Source of the DNA: Frigidibacter sp037095735
Lineage (GTDB): Bacteria; Pseudomonadota; Alphaproteobacteria; Rhodobacterales; Rhodobacteraceae
Direction: 5' to 3'
Assembly (NCBI RefSeq): GCF_037095735.1
Contig: NZ_JBAWKD010000002.1
Coordinates: forward strand, 1 to 64,000
Length of the DNA: 64,000 nucleotides
A program made the translations under genes and the position numbers. Below, piece by piece: positions 55,357-62,233 of this stretch. Under the pieces are notes generated by a model that searched no databases, had not been told where the DNA came from, and was given only the letters and a program-made list of their open reading frames with translations. Position 1 is the stretch's first letter. Every line of letters begins with the position of its first letter.

Positions 55357-55601
55357 GCGGCGTCGCCTTCAATGTTTCGGGGTGGCTCACCAGGCAAGAA
55401 CGAGAAGATCTCTTCAGGGCAGGCCACTCCCTGCTCTGCGCACATGTCGCGGATGATGACGTACCAACTGGCCGGGAACGCACCGAGCACTGCCGCATTG
55501 CTGACAGCGGTTGGGCCACGGCCAACCCGCGACGCGATCTCTTTTCTGCCGAGCAGATCGCAGATGTCACCGGCGGACAGGGGGATGAGGCGCTGTTCCA
55601 T
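55353..55601 (-). CDS. Cro-like regulator, first gene of the early operon
   Basis: The 82-residue protein starts MEQRLIPLSAGDICDLLGRK and has a helix-turn-helix (EIASRVGRGPTAVSNAAVLG) followed by WYVIIRDMC. A strong GGAGGGG precedes the ATG. It is divergent from the repressor across the operator region, as Cro is in lambda-like switches. It should turn down the repressor or set the early genes. Confidence 0.72.
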   Translation of the reverse strand: MEQRLIPLSAGDICDLLGRKEIASRVGRGPTAVSNAAVLGAFPASWYVIIRDMCAEQGVACPEEIFSFLPGEPPRNIEGDAA

Positions 55602-55687
55602 ACCCCTCCATATTCCACATAATCTGGAACGTCCAGATCCAGTCAGCACGCGAGTTCAAAATATTTGGATTTTGCTACCTTCGGCCC
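55602..55687. promoter_or_regulatory. Lysis-lysogeny switch region with operators
   Basis: The 86 bases separate the divergent Cro-like and repressor genes. A 17-bp operator, ATCTGGA-ACG-TCCAGAT, lies at 55622-55638, with an extra ATTCCA half-site at 55612-55617. The same TCCAGAT elements recur at 56583-56617. Both divergent promoters must lie here. Confidence 0.75.
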
Positions 55688-56080
55688 ATGACACCAGATC
55701 AGAAAGAGCGGCTAGCCCGCACTAACGATACCGGCTTGGAAGCTTCGGCGATCCGACTTCGCGCCGCGCGCAAAATCGCGCAGAAGGAGCAACGAGACAT
55801 GGCCCAGGAATGCGGCGTCTCGAACACCGTCCTCAGCAATGCCGAGAATGGCCTGACCTACCCATCGCGCGAGATCATGAGCACCTACTGGCGCGGATAT
55901 GAGATCGATTTCAACTTCCTGATCAACGGTTCGTTCAACCACCTCTCGCCCGACTTGCAAGATCGGCTTTTCTTCGCGCTCGAAGCCGCAACCAGTGAAT
56001 GGGATCGAAAAGAAAGTTCAAATCGATCCCGATCCGCAAAGCGATCCGGCCAATCCCAAACACAAACCAGCCAGGCATGA
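55688..56080 (+). CDS. Prophage repressor (XRE type)
   Basis: The 130-residue protein has an XRE-type helix-turn-helix: AIRLRAARKIAQKEQRDMAQ, ECGVSNTVLSNAENGLTYPS (recognition helix). The C-terminal half is short, without a peptidase-type LexA/CI domain, so induction would not use RecA cleavage. It has a polar serine-rich tail. It stands divergent to the Cro-like gene, with operators on both sides, and is the only convincing immunity repressor. Confidence 0.8.
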   Translation: MTPDQKERLARTNDTGLEASAIRLRAARKIAQKEQRDMAQECGVSNTVLSNAENGLTYPSREIMSTYWRGYEIDFNFLINGSFNHLSPDLQDRLFFALEAATSEWDRKESSNRSRSAKRSGQSQTQTSQA

Positions 56081-56153
56081 TCGCTCCCGTTCTCCTTACG
56101 TTCATGTTTGGTTGATTCTGCAACTTCGTCAACCGCGTTCGGGTAAGTGATTG

Positions 56154-56576
56154 ATGTCAATATTTGATTGGCTGTTCGGAAAGCCCAACCCACGCCCTCA
56201 AGGCCGGCATGCACATCTTGAAGGCGATGGGTTATTCGGCTTCGAGATTGTGGGTGAGGCCGCCTACCAGGCCGAGCTCGCCAAGATCGCCGGACCCAAG
56301 AACGCAGAGGGGCACGAGCACTATGCTTTGGCCGAGCTCAAGCCGGAGCTCTCCAATCCCCACGACAAGAACGCCGTGGCCGTTCGGATCAGTCACCTCA
56401 CTGTCGGATACCTCGCACGGAGCGACGCCGCCAAGGCGACTGCGAAGTTGAAGAAGCTGGGGCTTTACCACCATCACCTCACGGTCGACGCGGTGATCGT
56501 GGGCGGGTGGAAGCGCTCGCGCGGACGAAGTCCGTCGGAAGGGAGCTACGGAGTGAAACTAGACCTGTCACTCTAG
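56154..56576 (+). CDS. HIRAN-domain protein
   Basis: The 140-residue protein starts MSIFDWLFGKPNPRPQGRHA and has the HIRAN pattern GLFGFEIVGEAAYQAELAKI, LKPELSNPHDKNAVAVRISH and LTVGYLARSDAAKATAKLKK. HIRAN domains bind 3' DNA ends or damaged DNA in helicases and stalled-fork enzymes. It is expressed in the same direction as the repressor, so it is probably made in the lysogen. It may act in immunity against other phages; this is inference. Confidence 0.8.
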   Translation: MSIFDWLFGKPNPRPQGRHAHLEGDGLFGFEIVGEAAYQAELAKIAGPKNAEGHEHYALAELKPELSNPHDKNAVAVRISHLTVGYLARSDAAKATAKLKKLGLYHHHLTVDAVIVGGWKRSRGRSPSEGSYGVKLDLSL

Positions 56577-56582
56577 GCTGTT

Positions 56583-56617
56583 CAGATTATCTGGAATTTT
56601 TGGTTTGTATTCCAGAT
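56583..56617. promoter_or_regulatory. Second repressor operator region
   Basis: CAGAT-T-ATCTG (56583-56593), ATCTGGAA (56589-56596) and TTCCAGAT (56610-56617) repeat the elements of the switch operator. They stand just upstream of the rightward operon that starts at 56664, which would place this operon under repressor control. Confidence 0.7.
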
Positions 56618-56663
56618 TTATTGAATTATGGTCACTCCATCACCCCGATGGAGGCCCCGAGCC

Positions 56664-56852
56664 ATGACCCACAATCAAAACCGCCCGCCCAGCCCCACCG
56701 CTGCGGCCGCGCGCGCTCTGCTGACCGGTCCCTACAATCCGACCGCCTCCGGCGCCGAGGCGCGCCGCGAGGCGATCCGCGTCCTGCACGCCGCCCGTCG
56801 CCCCGACAGGCCGCGCTTCCGCGTGCCGCCCTCGCGGGGTGACGCGGCATGA
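56664..56852 (+). CDS. Small early protein, rightward operon
   Basis: The 62-residue protein starts MTHNQNRPPSPTAAAARALL after a GGAGG at 56650. It is basic, with an arginine-rich helix (EARREAIRVLHAARRPDRPR). Unknown function; the first gene of the rightward early operon. Confidence 0.55.
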   Translation: MTHNQNRPPSPTAAAARALLTGPYNPTASGAEARREAIRVLHAARRPDRPRFRVPPSRGDAA

Positions 56853-57076
56853 GCTGGGCGCATCCACTCGACGAGAACGGGCGCCGGATCCCGGCCGTCG
56901 GTCGCAGCGCAGCCACCATGGCTGCGCTCCCCGCCCGCCGCGAGATGCACCCGGCCGCGCACACACGGGTGGTGCTGGCTACTGTCTTCCTCGCCACCAT
57001 GGCGGCTCTCGGCATCGCCGAGGGCACCACCGCCGCGTTCACCGCCGCCAACGCGGCCCGGCTGGAGTCGCGCTGA
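56849..57076 (+). CDS. Small membrane protein
   Basis: The 75-residue protein overlaps the previous stop (ATGA). It has one hydrophobic segment (VVLATVFLATMAALGIA) in its second half. Unknown function. Confidence 0.55.
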   Translation: MSWAHPLDENGRRIPAVGRSAATMAALPARREMHPAAHTRVVLATVFLATMAALGIAEGTTAAFTAANAARLESR

Positions 57077-57219
57077 TGCTGGCCCGCTTTCTGACCCTGC
57101 TCGACGACATGGATGACGAGGACCGCGACGACATGCTCGACACACTGGCGATCATCGCCCTGATCGTGATCGGCGGCGCCGTGATCTACGCGGGCGCCCG
57201 GCTCGCGCTTCTCCCCTGA
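57076..57219 (+). CDS. Small membrane protein
   Basis: The 47-residue protein (start MLARFLTLLDDMDDEDRDDM) overlaps the previous TGA by one base. An acidic helix precedes a hydrophobic span (IIALIVIGGAVIYAGARLAL). Unknown function; it may pair with the preceding membrane protein. Confidence 0.5.
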   Translation: MLARFLTLLDDMDDEDRDDMLDTLAIIALIVIGGAVIYAGARLALLP

Positions 57220-57392
57220 CATTCCCATCCGGTGCAGCCCCCAGCGCCGGTGCCCGCAGCGCCTCCCCCTCCTCGAACGCTGCGGGCTGATCATCGACCC
57301 ACCACTCACGGAACGGGTCGCAACGCCCTGGCGGCATGAGGCGGCGCAGCTGACCGCCGGGGCACCAAACGCTTTTGCAGCGAGAGGCCGAG

Positions 57393-58325
57393 ATGCTGGA
57401 CGAACGGAAGACATCCGCTGACACCGCCCGCGCCGACGCGGAGGCCGCCCTGCTTGAGCACGGCAGCATCTTCCTTCTGCAGGCCGCCAGCGCCTTGGCC
57501 GACGCCGCGATCAAGCTGCTCGAGCGCGCGGGCAGCGGCACTGCGAGCATCGGCCTGGGGCAGAGATGCCTCACGCTCCGGATCGACCTGGACGCTAACA
57601 GTGCCGAAGGCACGATCCCCGCTCCGTCGGGCTGCACTAAGCACCCGCCTTTGGAGGCTGAGCCGCTGGCTTCAGTCGCTGTCAGCATTCCGATTTCCGC
57701 CCCGGCGCCGACCTACGTCACAGGTCCGTTCTCTGACGCCGAACTGGCGACCATCGACGCGATGTTCGACACGGCGACAACCGCCGAGATCGCGCAGGCA
57801 CTGAACCGGCAGATGGCGCCGATACGCTTCGTGATCAATCGCCGGATGGCCGCCAAGGCGCGCCTGCAGGGCGAGGCAGAGGCGCAGCAGCGCGACACGG
57901 CCGCAGAGGCGGCGGAGGCCGAGCTGGCAGTCGAGACCTTGCCCGCGTCCGAACGCGAACCGGAGGCACCCGCTGATGTCCCCGAGCCCACGCCGCCTGC
58001 GCCCGTCGAGCCGTCCCAGCCAGCGCCCGCACGCGATCCCGTCGCGTTTCTGAAATCCGCCATGGCTGAGGTGCAGACCGAAGTGACCGAGCCGACCCCG
58101 CTGCAAGCGCATCTGGCCAAGCGCAGCATGAAGGGCTGGAGCGCCGCGATGGACCTTCAGCTGATGGAGATGTCCTTCGAGGGCATCGGCCAGGACGTGA
58201 TCATTCTCGAGCTCGGCAAGTCCAAGGCCGAGATCCGCGAGCGCTTCGACAGCCTCACCTGCATGCGCAAGTTCAAGATGGCCGAGGTGGTCAGCGAGCT
58301 GCAGCGCGCCAGCCGCAAGCCCTGA
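57393..58325 (+). CDS. Phage protein with two HTH-like modules
   Basis: The 310-residue protein starts MLDERKTSADTARADAEAAL after a GAGAGG. Residues about 110-155 (FSDAELATIDAMFDTATTAE, LNRQMAPIRFVINRRM) and 245-305 (KGWSAAMDLQLMEMSFEGIG, ELGKSKAEIRERF) look like two GcrA- or SANT-like helix-turn-helix units. A proline-rich linker of about 60 residues separates them. A DNA-bridging or regulatory role is inferred. It lies upstream of the clamp gene. Confidence 0.6.
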   Translation: MLDERKTSADTARADAEAALLEHGSIFLLQAASALADAAIKLLERAGSGTASIGLGQRCLTLRIDLDANSAEGTIPAPSGCTKHPPLEAEPLASVAVSIPISAPAPTYVTGPFSDAELATIDAMFDTATTAEIAQALNRQMAPIRFVINRRMAAKARLQGEAEAQQRDTAAEAAEAELAVETLPASEREPEAPADVPEPTPPAPVEPSQPAPARDPVAFLKSAMAEVQTEVTEPTPLQAHLAKRSMKGWSAAMDLQLMEMSFEGIGQDVIILELGKSKAEIRERFDSLTCMRKFKMAEVVSELQRASRKP

Positions 58326-58327
58326 TC

Positions 58328-58420
58328 TTGGGCGCCCTGCCGCATGGCTGGTGGATCATCGGGCTCGCGTCTCTCGCAATGGCCTTCTGGGCCGGCTTCT
58401 TCATCTGGATCCTGTCATGA
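58328..58420 (+). CDS. Tiny membrane peptide (30 residues)
   Basis: A TTG start three bases after the preceding stop opens a frame of 30 residues (MGALPHGWWIIGLASLAMAF), one hydrophobic helix with several tryptophans. Its stop overlaps the clamp gene start (ATGA). The coupling and composition support it; the weak start codon is against it. Confidence 0.4.
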   Translation: MGALPHGWWIIGLASLAMAFWAGFFIWILS

Positions 58421-59613
58421 CCAATAACGCATCGACCGAAACACGGCCCGCGCCGATCGCTGTCAGCTTCGCCTCCTCGGATCTCCGTCACGCCGCGCGG
58501 CTGCTGCGCCTGAGCTGGACCCGCCACAACACGACCCCGGTCATCGCGATGGTGCGTGTGGTGCTCGACGGAGCCAGCTCCAAGCTGTCGGCGACTGACC
58601 TCGACAGCCAGATCACGGTCGAGATCGACGCCGAGATCAAGACGGCCGGGACGTTCCTGGTCCATCTGAACAGCCTCGCGAGCATGGCCGAAATGGCCCG
58701 CGGTCGGATCAGGATCCGGCAGGAGCACCAGGCTGGCGAAGCTGGCAAGGCGAGCTTGAACCTGCTGATCATCGAGGATGACGACACGACGATCCGTCTG
58801 GTCGATCTCATCGAGCCGAGCGACTACCCGGCGATAGACGCCGAGCGCATGCGGACCGATAGCCGCTTCGCCAAGGGCGCGGACTTCGAGATGGCGCAGG
58901 GCGAGCTGCTGCGCATGCTGAAGCACTGCCGGCACTGCATCAGCACCGAGGAGACGCGCTATTACCTGAATGGTGTCTACCTCTGCCGCAAGCCAGAGGC
59001 CGGCACGCTGCGCGCCGTCGCGACTGACGGGCATCGGATGTGCTGCGCCGACAGCGAGGTCGACATCGCCGGCTTCCCATCCACCGGCGTCATCGTTCCA
59101 ACCCGCGTGGTGCGGGCGCTCGAGGCAATCCTCGACAGTCCCGCCAACGAGCCCGTCCGGCTTGAGGTCGGGGAATGCCGGATGATCGTGACCGCCGGGC
59201 GCGTCCGGCTGACGACCAAGACGATCGACGGCACATATCCCAGCTACGAGAAGGTCATCCCGGAGCGCTCGACCCGCCTCCAGGCGCATCTTTCACGCAG
59301 CAGCATCGACAAGCTGCTCCGCGTCGCCGGCGCCCTCGGTCATTCAAAGATGATCAATCCCGCCGCCAAGCTGATCCCATCGAAGCAACGGATCGAGATC
59401 AGCAACCACGAAGGCTCGGACGCCTCGGCCCCAGCGCAGGTCAGCGCTGATCCGAACATGGCACCGGTCGCTTACAACCTGCGCTACCTCGCGCAGCAGG
59501 CGCGCGTGACGCCAGAGTTCACGCTCAGCACCGGCGCGGCGGGTGACCCCGCCATCATCCTCGCCCCGAACGCGCCCGATACCCTGTGGGTGCTGATGCC
59601 GATGAGGGCGTGA
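58417..59613 (+). CDS. Phage sliding clamp (DnaN-like beta subunit)
   Basis: The 398-residue protein follows the three-domain plan of the DNA polymerase III beta clamp. The central domain has RYYLNGVYLCRKPEAGTLRA, then VATDGHRMCCADSEV, a typical clamp motif; the third domain has VTAGRVRLTTKTIDGTYPSY and the end VLMPMRA resembles the usual MPMR- end. The N-terminal 25 residues are extra. Clamps encoded by temperate phages are rare. It should tether host or phage DNA polymerase to phage DNA. Confidence 0.9.
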   Translation: MTNNASTETRPAPIAVSFASSDLRHAARLLRLSWTRHNTTPVIAMVRVVLDGASSKLSATDLDSQITVEIDAEIKTAGTFLVHLNSLASMAEMARGRIRIRQEHQAGEAGKASLNLLIIEDDDTTIRLVDLIEPSDYPAIDAERMRTDSRFAKGADFEMAQGELLRMLKHCRHCISTEETRYYLNGVYLCRKPEAGTLRAVATDGHRMCCADSEVDIAGFPSTGVIVPTRVVRALEAILDSPANEPVRLEVGECRMIVTAGRVRLTTKTIDGTYPSYEKVIPERSTRLQAHLSRSSIDKLLRVAGALGHSKMINPAAKLIPSKQRIEISNHEGSDASAPAQVSADPNMAPVAYNLRYLAQQARVTPEFTLSTGAAGDPAIILAPNAPDTLWVLMPMRA

Positions 59614-59624
59614 CCATGGTGGAC

Positions 59625-59909
59625 CTACCCCGAGTCCTGCGAGGTCCGATCCTGGCGCACTTTCGCCTCGCGCTCGAGCGCGCACATCTCGCACAGCAGC
59701 TCCGGCACCAATCGAAGGTCCATCGCGGCCCAGCGCAGTTCGTCGGCGCACAGATGGTGAACCCTGACCGTTCGGAAACCTGTGTTCATGACGAGTTTTG
59801 GATGCAGCATCGCCGCCGGCGCTCGGGCCCAGTCTGCTATCGCCGCCTGCAGTTCCAGCTCGTAATGGCGGTCGCAGACATGCAACTCGCCATTGTGTTC
59901 CAGTTCCAT
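59625..59909 (-). CDS. Small cysteine-containing protein, antisense in the operon
   Basis: The 94-residue frame (start MELEHNGELHVCDRHYELEL) has a helical pattern and cysteine/histidine pairs (HVCDRH, HHLCADEL, LLCEMCALE). A longer start at 59981 adds 24 residues. The opposite strand also has a frame (59616-59975), but it is rich in Arg, His and Gln as shadow frames are. The minus frame looks more like a real protein, though it runs against its neighbours. Confidence 0.5.
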   Translation of the reverse strand: MELEHNGELHVCDRHYELELQAAIADWARAPAAMLHPKLVMNTGFRTVRVHHLCADELRWAAMDLRLVPELLCEMCALEREAKVRQDRTSQDSG

Positions 59910-59967
59910 GATGTAAATCCACTCCTCCGCCGCGACGCTAGCGCCGCGCGTCGAGTCGGAGAAGAGC

Positions 59968-60675
59968 ATGCTTGACGCCACCGCCTACGACCGGCGCGCC
60001 CTCCGCGTCCTGATCGCCTGCGAGACCTCCGGCGTCATGCGCCGCGCCTTCGCCGCCCGCGGGCATGACGTGTGGTCCTGCGACCTGCTGCCGGCCGAGG
60101 ATCGATCGAACCGCCACCGGGTCGAGGACGCGCGCGACGGGATCCTCGAGGAAGGTTGGGACCTGCTCGCCGTCATGCACCCGCCCTGTACGCGGCTCTG
60201 CCGGTCCGGCCGGCGCTGGATGTCCGGCCCGGGGAAATGGACCGAGCCGAAGCAACTGCCGCGCGGCCGCACGGTGGCTGACCTCCGTGCGGAGTTCGAG
60301 CTGGGCGTCGAGCTCTTCACCGCCTGCTGGCGCGCACCGATCGAGCGCGTGGCGATCGAGAACCCGGAGATGAACGATCTGGCCAAGGACCGGATGCCGG
60401 CAGACCTGCCGCGCCCACAGATGGTGCAGCCGTTCTGGTTCGGTGAGCCGGCCTACAAGAACACGGGGTTCTACCTGCGCGGCCTGCCCGCGCTGGAGCC
60501 GACGCAGATGCTCCAAGAGCCCGAGCGCGGCAGTGATGAATGGAAGGCGTGGAGCGCCATCCACCGCGCGCCGCCCGGGCCTAATCGGTGGAAGATCCGC
60601 AGCAGGACATTTGAGGGCGTGGCCGAGGCCGCGGCCGATCAGTGGGGCATCTATTCGACGGGAGCCTGCGTATGA
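59968..60675 (+). CDS. Cytosine methyltransferase-like phage protein
   Basis: The 235-residue protein starts with a methyltransferase motif I-like LRVLIACETSGVMRRAFAAR and GHDVWSCDLLP. It has a HPPCTRLCRSGRRW motif where DNA cytosine-C5 methylases carry the catalytic Pro-Cys, and VAIENPEMND in place of the ENV motif. It is shorter than true C5 methylases and lacks a visible target recognition domain. It could modify phage DNA against the restriction systems nearby. Confidence 0.7.
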   Translation: MLDATAYDRRALRVLIACETSGVMRRAFAARGHDVWSCDLLPAEDRSNRHRVEDARDGILEEGWDLLAVMHPPCTRLCRSGRRWMSGPGKWTEPKQLPRGRTVADLRAEFELGVELFTACWRAPIERVAIENPEMNDLAKDRMPADLPRPQMVQPFWFGEPAYKNTGFYLRGLPALEPTQMLQEPERGSDEWKAWSAIHRAPPGPNRWKIRSRTFEGVAEAAADQWGIYSTGACV

Positions 60676-61082
60676 ATGCGTTGCCATGCCATGACGAAGC
60701 CCCGCATGCTCGCAGTCCGCTGCTCAGGAACATGCATGATGGCGCGGGGTTCGAAAATTATTGCCGCTTCACCATCCTCAAGGATGAATTGATCTCGGAG
60801 GCCGATGAGCCGGGCAAGATCATCGGGGGCGTCGATCAACTCAAGACTGATCATCCGACCCGTTTTGAGTTGCTGTGTGGTGTAGCACCCCACGTCACAG
60901 ATCCGCTTTCCGCCTCGAGAGATGTGAGCCACCATCTTTCCGCCCCGTTCGAATACTTGAACTCGCCAACCATGCTTAGGGGTCATAGTCCCGGCGTCAA
61001 AGTCTTCCAGCGCCGAACGGCGCATTATTTGCAGCCAGGGCACACTGGCCAGGATGGCGAGGATCAGGTCGCTCCCCGCCAC
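60651..61082 (-). CDS. Hypothetical protein, leftward
   Basis: The frame of up to 143 residues has a GWRVQVFERGGKMVAHISRG beta part, RICDVGCYTTQQLKTGRMIS and a C-terminal helical part. Starts at 61082 (GTG), 61025 and 60986 are all possible and none has a clear ribosome binding site. Its 3' end overlaps the methyltransferase-like gene by 25 bases. Probably a lysogenically expressed accessory gene. Confidence 0.5.
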   Translation of the reverse strand: MAGSDLILAILASVPWLQIMRRSALEDFDAGTMTPKHGWRVQVFERGGKMVAHISRGGKRICDVGCYTTQQLKTGRMISLELIDAPDDLARLIGLRDQFILEDGEAAIIFEPRAIMHVPEQRTASMRGFVMAWQRIHTQAPVE

Positions 61083-61091
61083 CTGTCGGAG

Positions 61092-61361
61092 TCAATAGTT
61101 GCCGGGCGGATCGCTGGCAGGAAACGACTCGTCGCTTTCCTCGTCTTCCTTACTCCACCGCTTTGGCGGGTCCTCCATTTGGCCCGGACCAGCATCTCGG
61201 ACGTGCTCATGCCCCGCCGGCTCGATCTCGTCAGGCGGCGGCTGGATGTCGTCGGCCCGCCCGGGCTGCTTGCTATTATGATCGGTGCGATGGTTCGGAT
61301 CGAAGGTTCGTTTCGATGCAGGGTCGCTGCGAACCTGGCTCTGGTTGATTTTCTCGGTCAT
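61092..61361 (-). CDS. Small hydrophilic protein with SDESFPASDPPG tail
   Basis: The 89-residue protein starts MTEKINQSQVRSDPASKRTF, preceded by AGGAGG. It is polar throughout and ends in DEESDESFPASDPPGNY. This tail motif occurs in many small alphaproteobacterial proteins, often tied to stress responses. It is probably expressed in the lysogen. Molecular function unknown. Confidence 0.7.
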   Translation of the reverse strand: MTEKINQSQVRSDPASKRTFDPNHRTDHNSKQPGRADDIQPPPDEIEPAGHEHVRDAGPGQMEDPPKRWSKEDEESDESFPASDPPGNY

Positions 61362-61429
61362 GGGGTCCTCCTCTTTGGATCAACAAATCTGACCGCGGGG
61401 TGTTCCTGCATCTACCGGGGGCGCTTCGC

Positions 61430-61642
61430 ATGACCGACTGGCGCAACCGCCCCCTCCTGCCCGCCGACAACCAGGTGCGGCTCTCATTCTGCGAGGGCTC
61501 GGTGAAGCTCGCCGTGGCCGAGCGCTACGCCCGCATCCACCCCGACCTGTCGTTCGACCCCGAGCGGGTCACGCTGCAGATCAGCCTCGGTGGGAAGGTC
61601 AGCGCGACCGCCGTCGGGCTGCCGAAGGAGGTGAAGGGGTGA
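61430..61642 (+). CDS. Small phage protein
   Basis: The 70-residue protein starts MTDWRNRPLLPADNQVRLSF and has beta strands (SVKLAVAERYARI, VTLQISLGGKVSATAVG). Its stop overlaps the next GTG (GTGA). Unknown function. Confidence 0.6.
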   Translation: MTDWRNRPLLPADNQVRLSFCEGSVKLAVAERYARIHPDLSFDPERVTLQISLGGKVSATAVGLPKEVKG

Positions 61643-61821
61643 GCGATCAACCATTCGTCAGCGCCGCGCGCGCCCAGACCATGCTGCGCGACTTCGACGC
61701 GCTCCGGCAGGCAATCCACCGGCACGATAGCTTTGCGGCCGAGGCGGCATGGGATCGCTGCGAGCGGTGGGTGGATCAGCTGCGACCTGTCACGAGCGCC
61801 GCTAGAGCGAAGGAGGGGTGA
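61639..61821 (+). CDS. Small helical phage protein
   Basis: The 60-residue protein uses a GTG start and is all helical (MLRDFDALRQAIHRHDSFAA, WDRCERWVDQL). It is coupled to the previous gene. Unknown function. Confidence 0.55.
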   Translation: MSDQPFVSAARAQTMLRDFDALRQAIHRHDSFAAEAAWDRCERWVDQLRPVTSAARAKEG

Positions 61822-61822
61822 G

Positions 61823-62233
61823 ATGGGCATCCATGAGCTGCTGCCGGACCTGAGCGATGCCATGACCACCGATGAGGCGCTCGCCTACCTCTCGCGCCTT
61901 GGCATCCATACGAGCCGGTCCGGTCTCGACAGCGCGTTCAGGGATGGCCGGCTCAATCGCTTGCGGGTTCGCGGGCGCGTCCGAATCCTTTACCGTCCTG
62001 CCGATCTGCTGCAGGCGTTTGTCGTGGAGATCCAGCGTTGCCCCTCAAGCTCAGCAAACGAGGCGCGGTCTACTACCTCCGCGGCACCGTCGCAGGACAG
62101 CACGTTTACGAAAGCACTCGCCTTGGCGACAAAAAGTCGGCGGAGATCTACCGTGCCCGCCGCGAAGCCGAGATCATCGAACGTGCTGCCTTTGGGCGTG
62201 CGGCAACAACCACCTTCGCGGATGCCGCGCTGA
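61823..62233 (+). CDS. Excisionase-like DNA-binding protein
   Basis: The 136-residue protein begins MGIHELLPDLSDAMTTDEAL and has a winged-helix/MerR-like region (YLSRLGIHTSRSGLDSAFRD, RVRILYRPADLLQAFV). A serine- and lysine-rich tail follows (FTKALALATKSRRRSTVPAA), of a type I recall in excisionase-like partners of such integrases. A strong GGAGGGG precedes the ATG. The last 196 bases also encode the integrase N-terminus in another frame. It likely controls integration versus excision. Confidence 0.72.
   Translation: MGIHELLPDLSDAMTTDEALAYLSRLGIHTSRSGLDSAFRDGRLNRLRVRGRVRILYRPADLLQAFVVEIQRCPSSSANEARSTTSAAPSQDSTFTKALALATKSRRRSTVPAAKPRSSNVLPLGVRQQPPSRMPR

Noticed and set aside
59586..59975. Plus-strand frame after the clamp gene
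   Set aside because: Rich in Arg, His and Gln as expected for a shadow; the minus-strand frame looks more protein-like. Not excluded with certainty.
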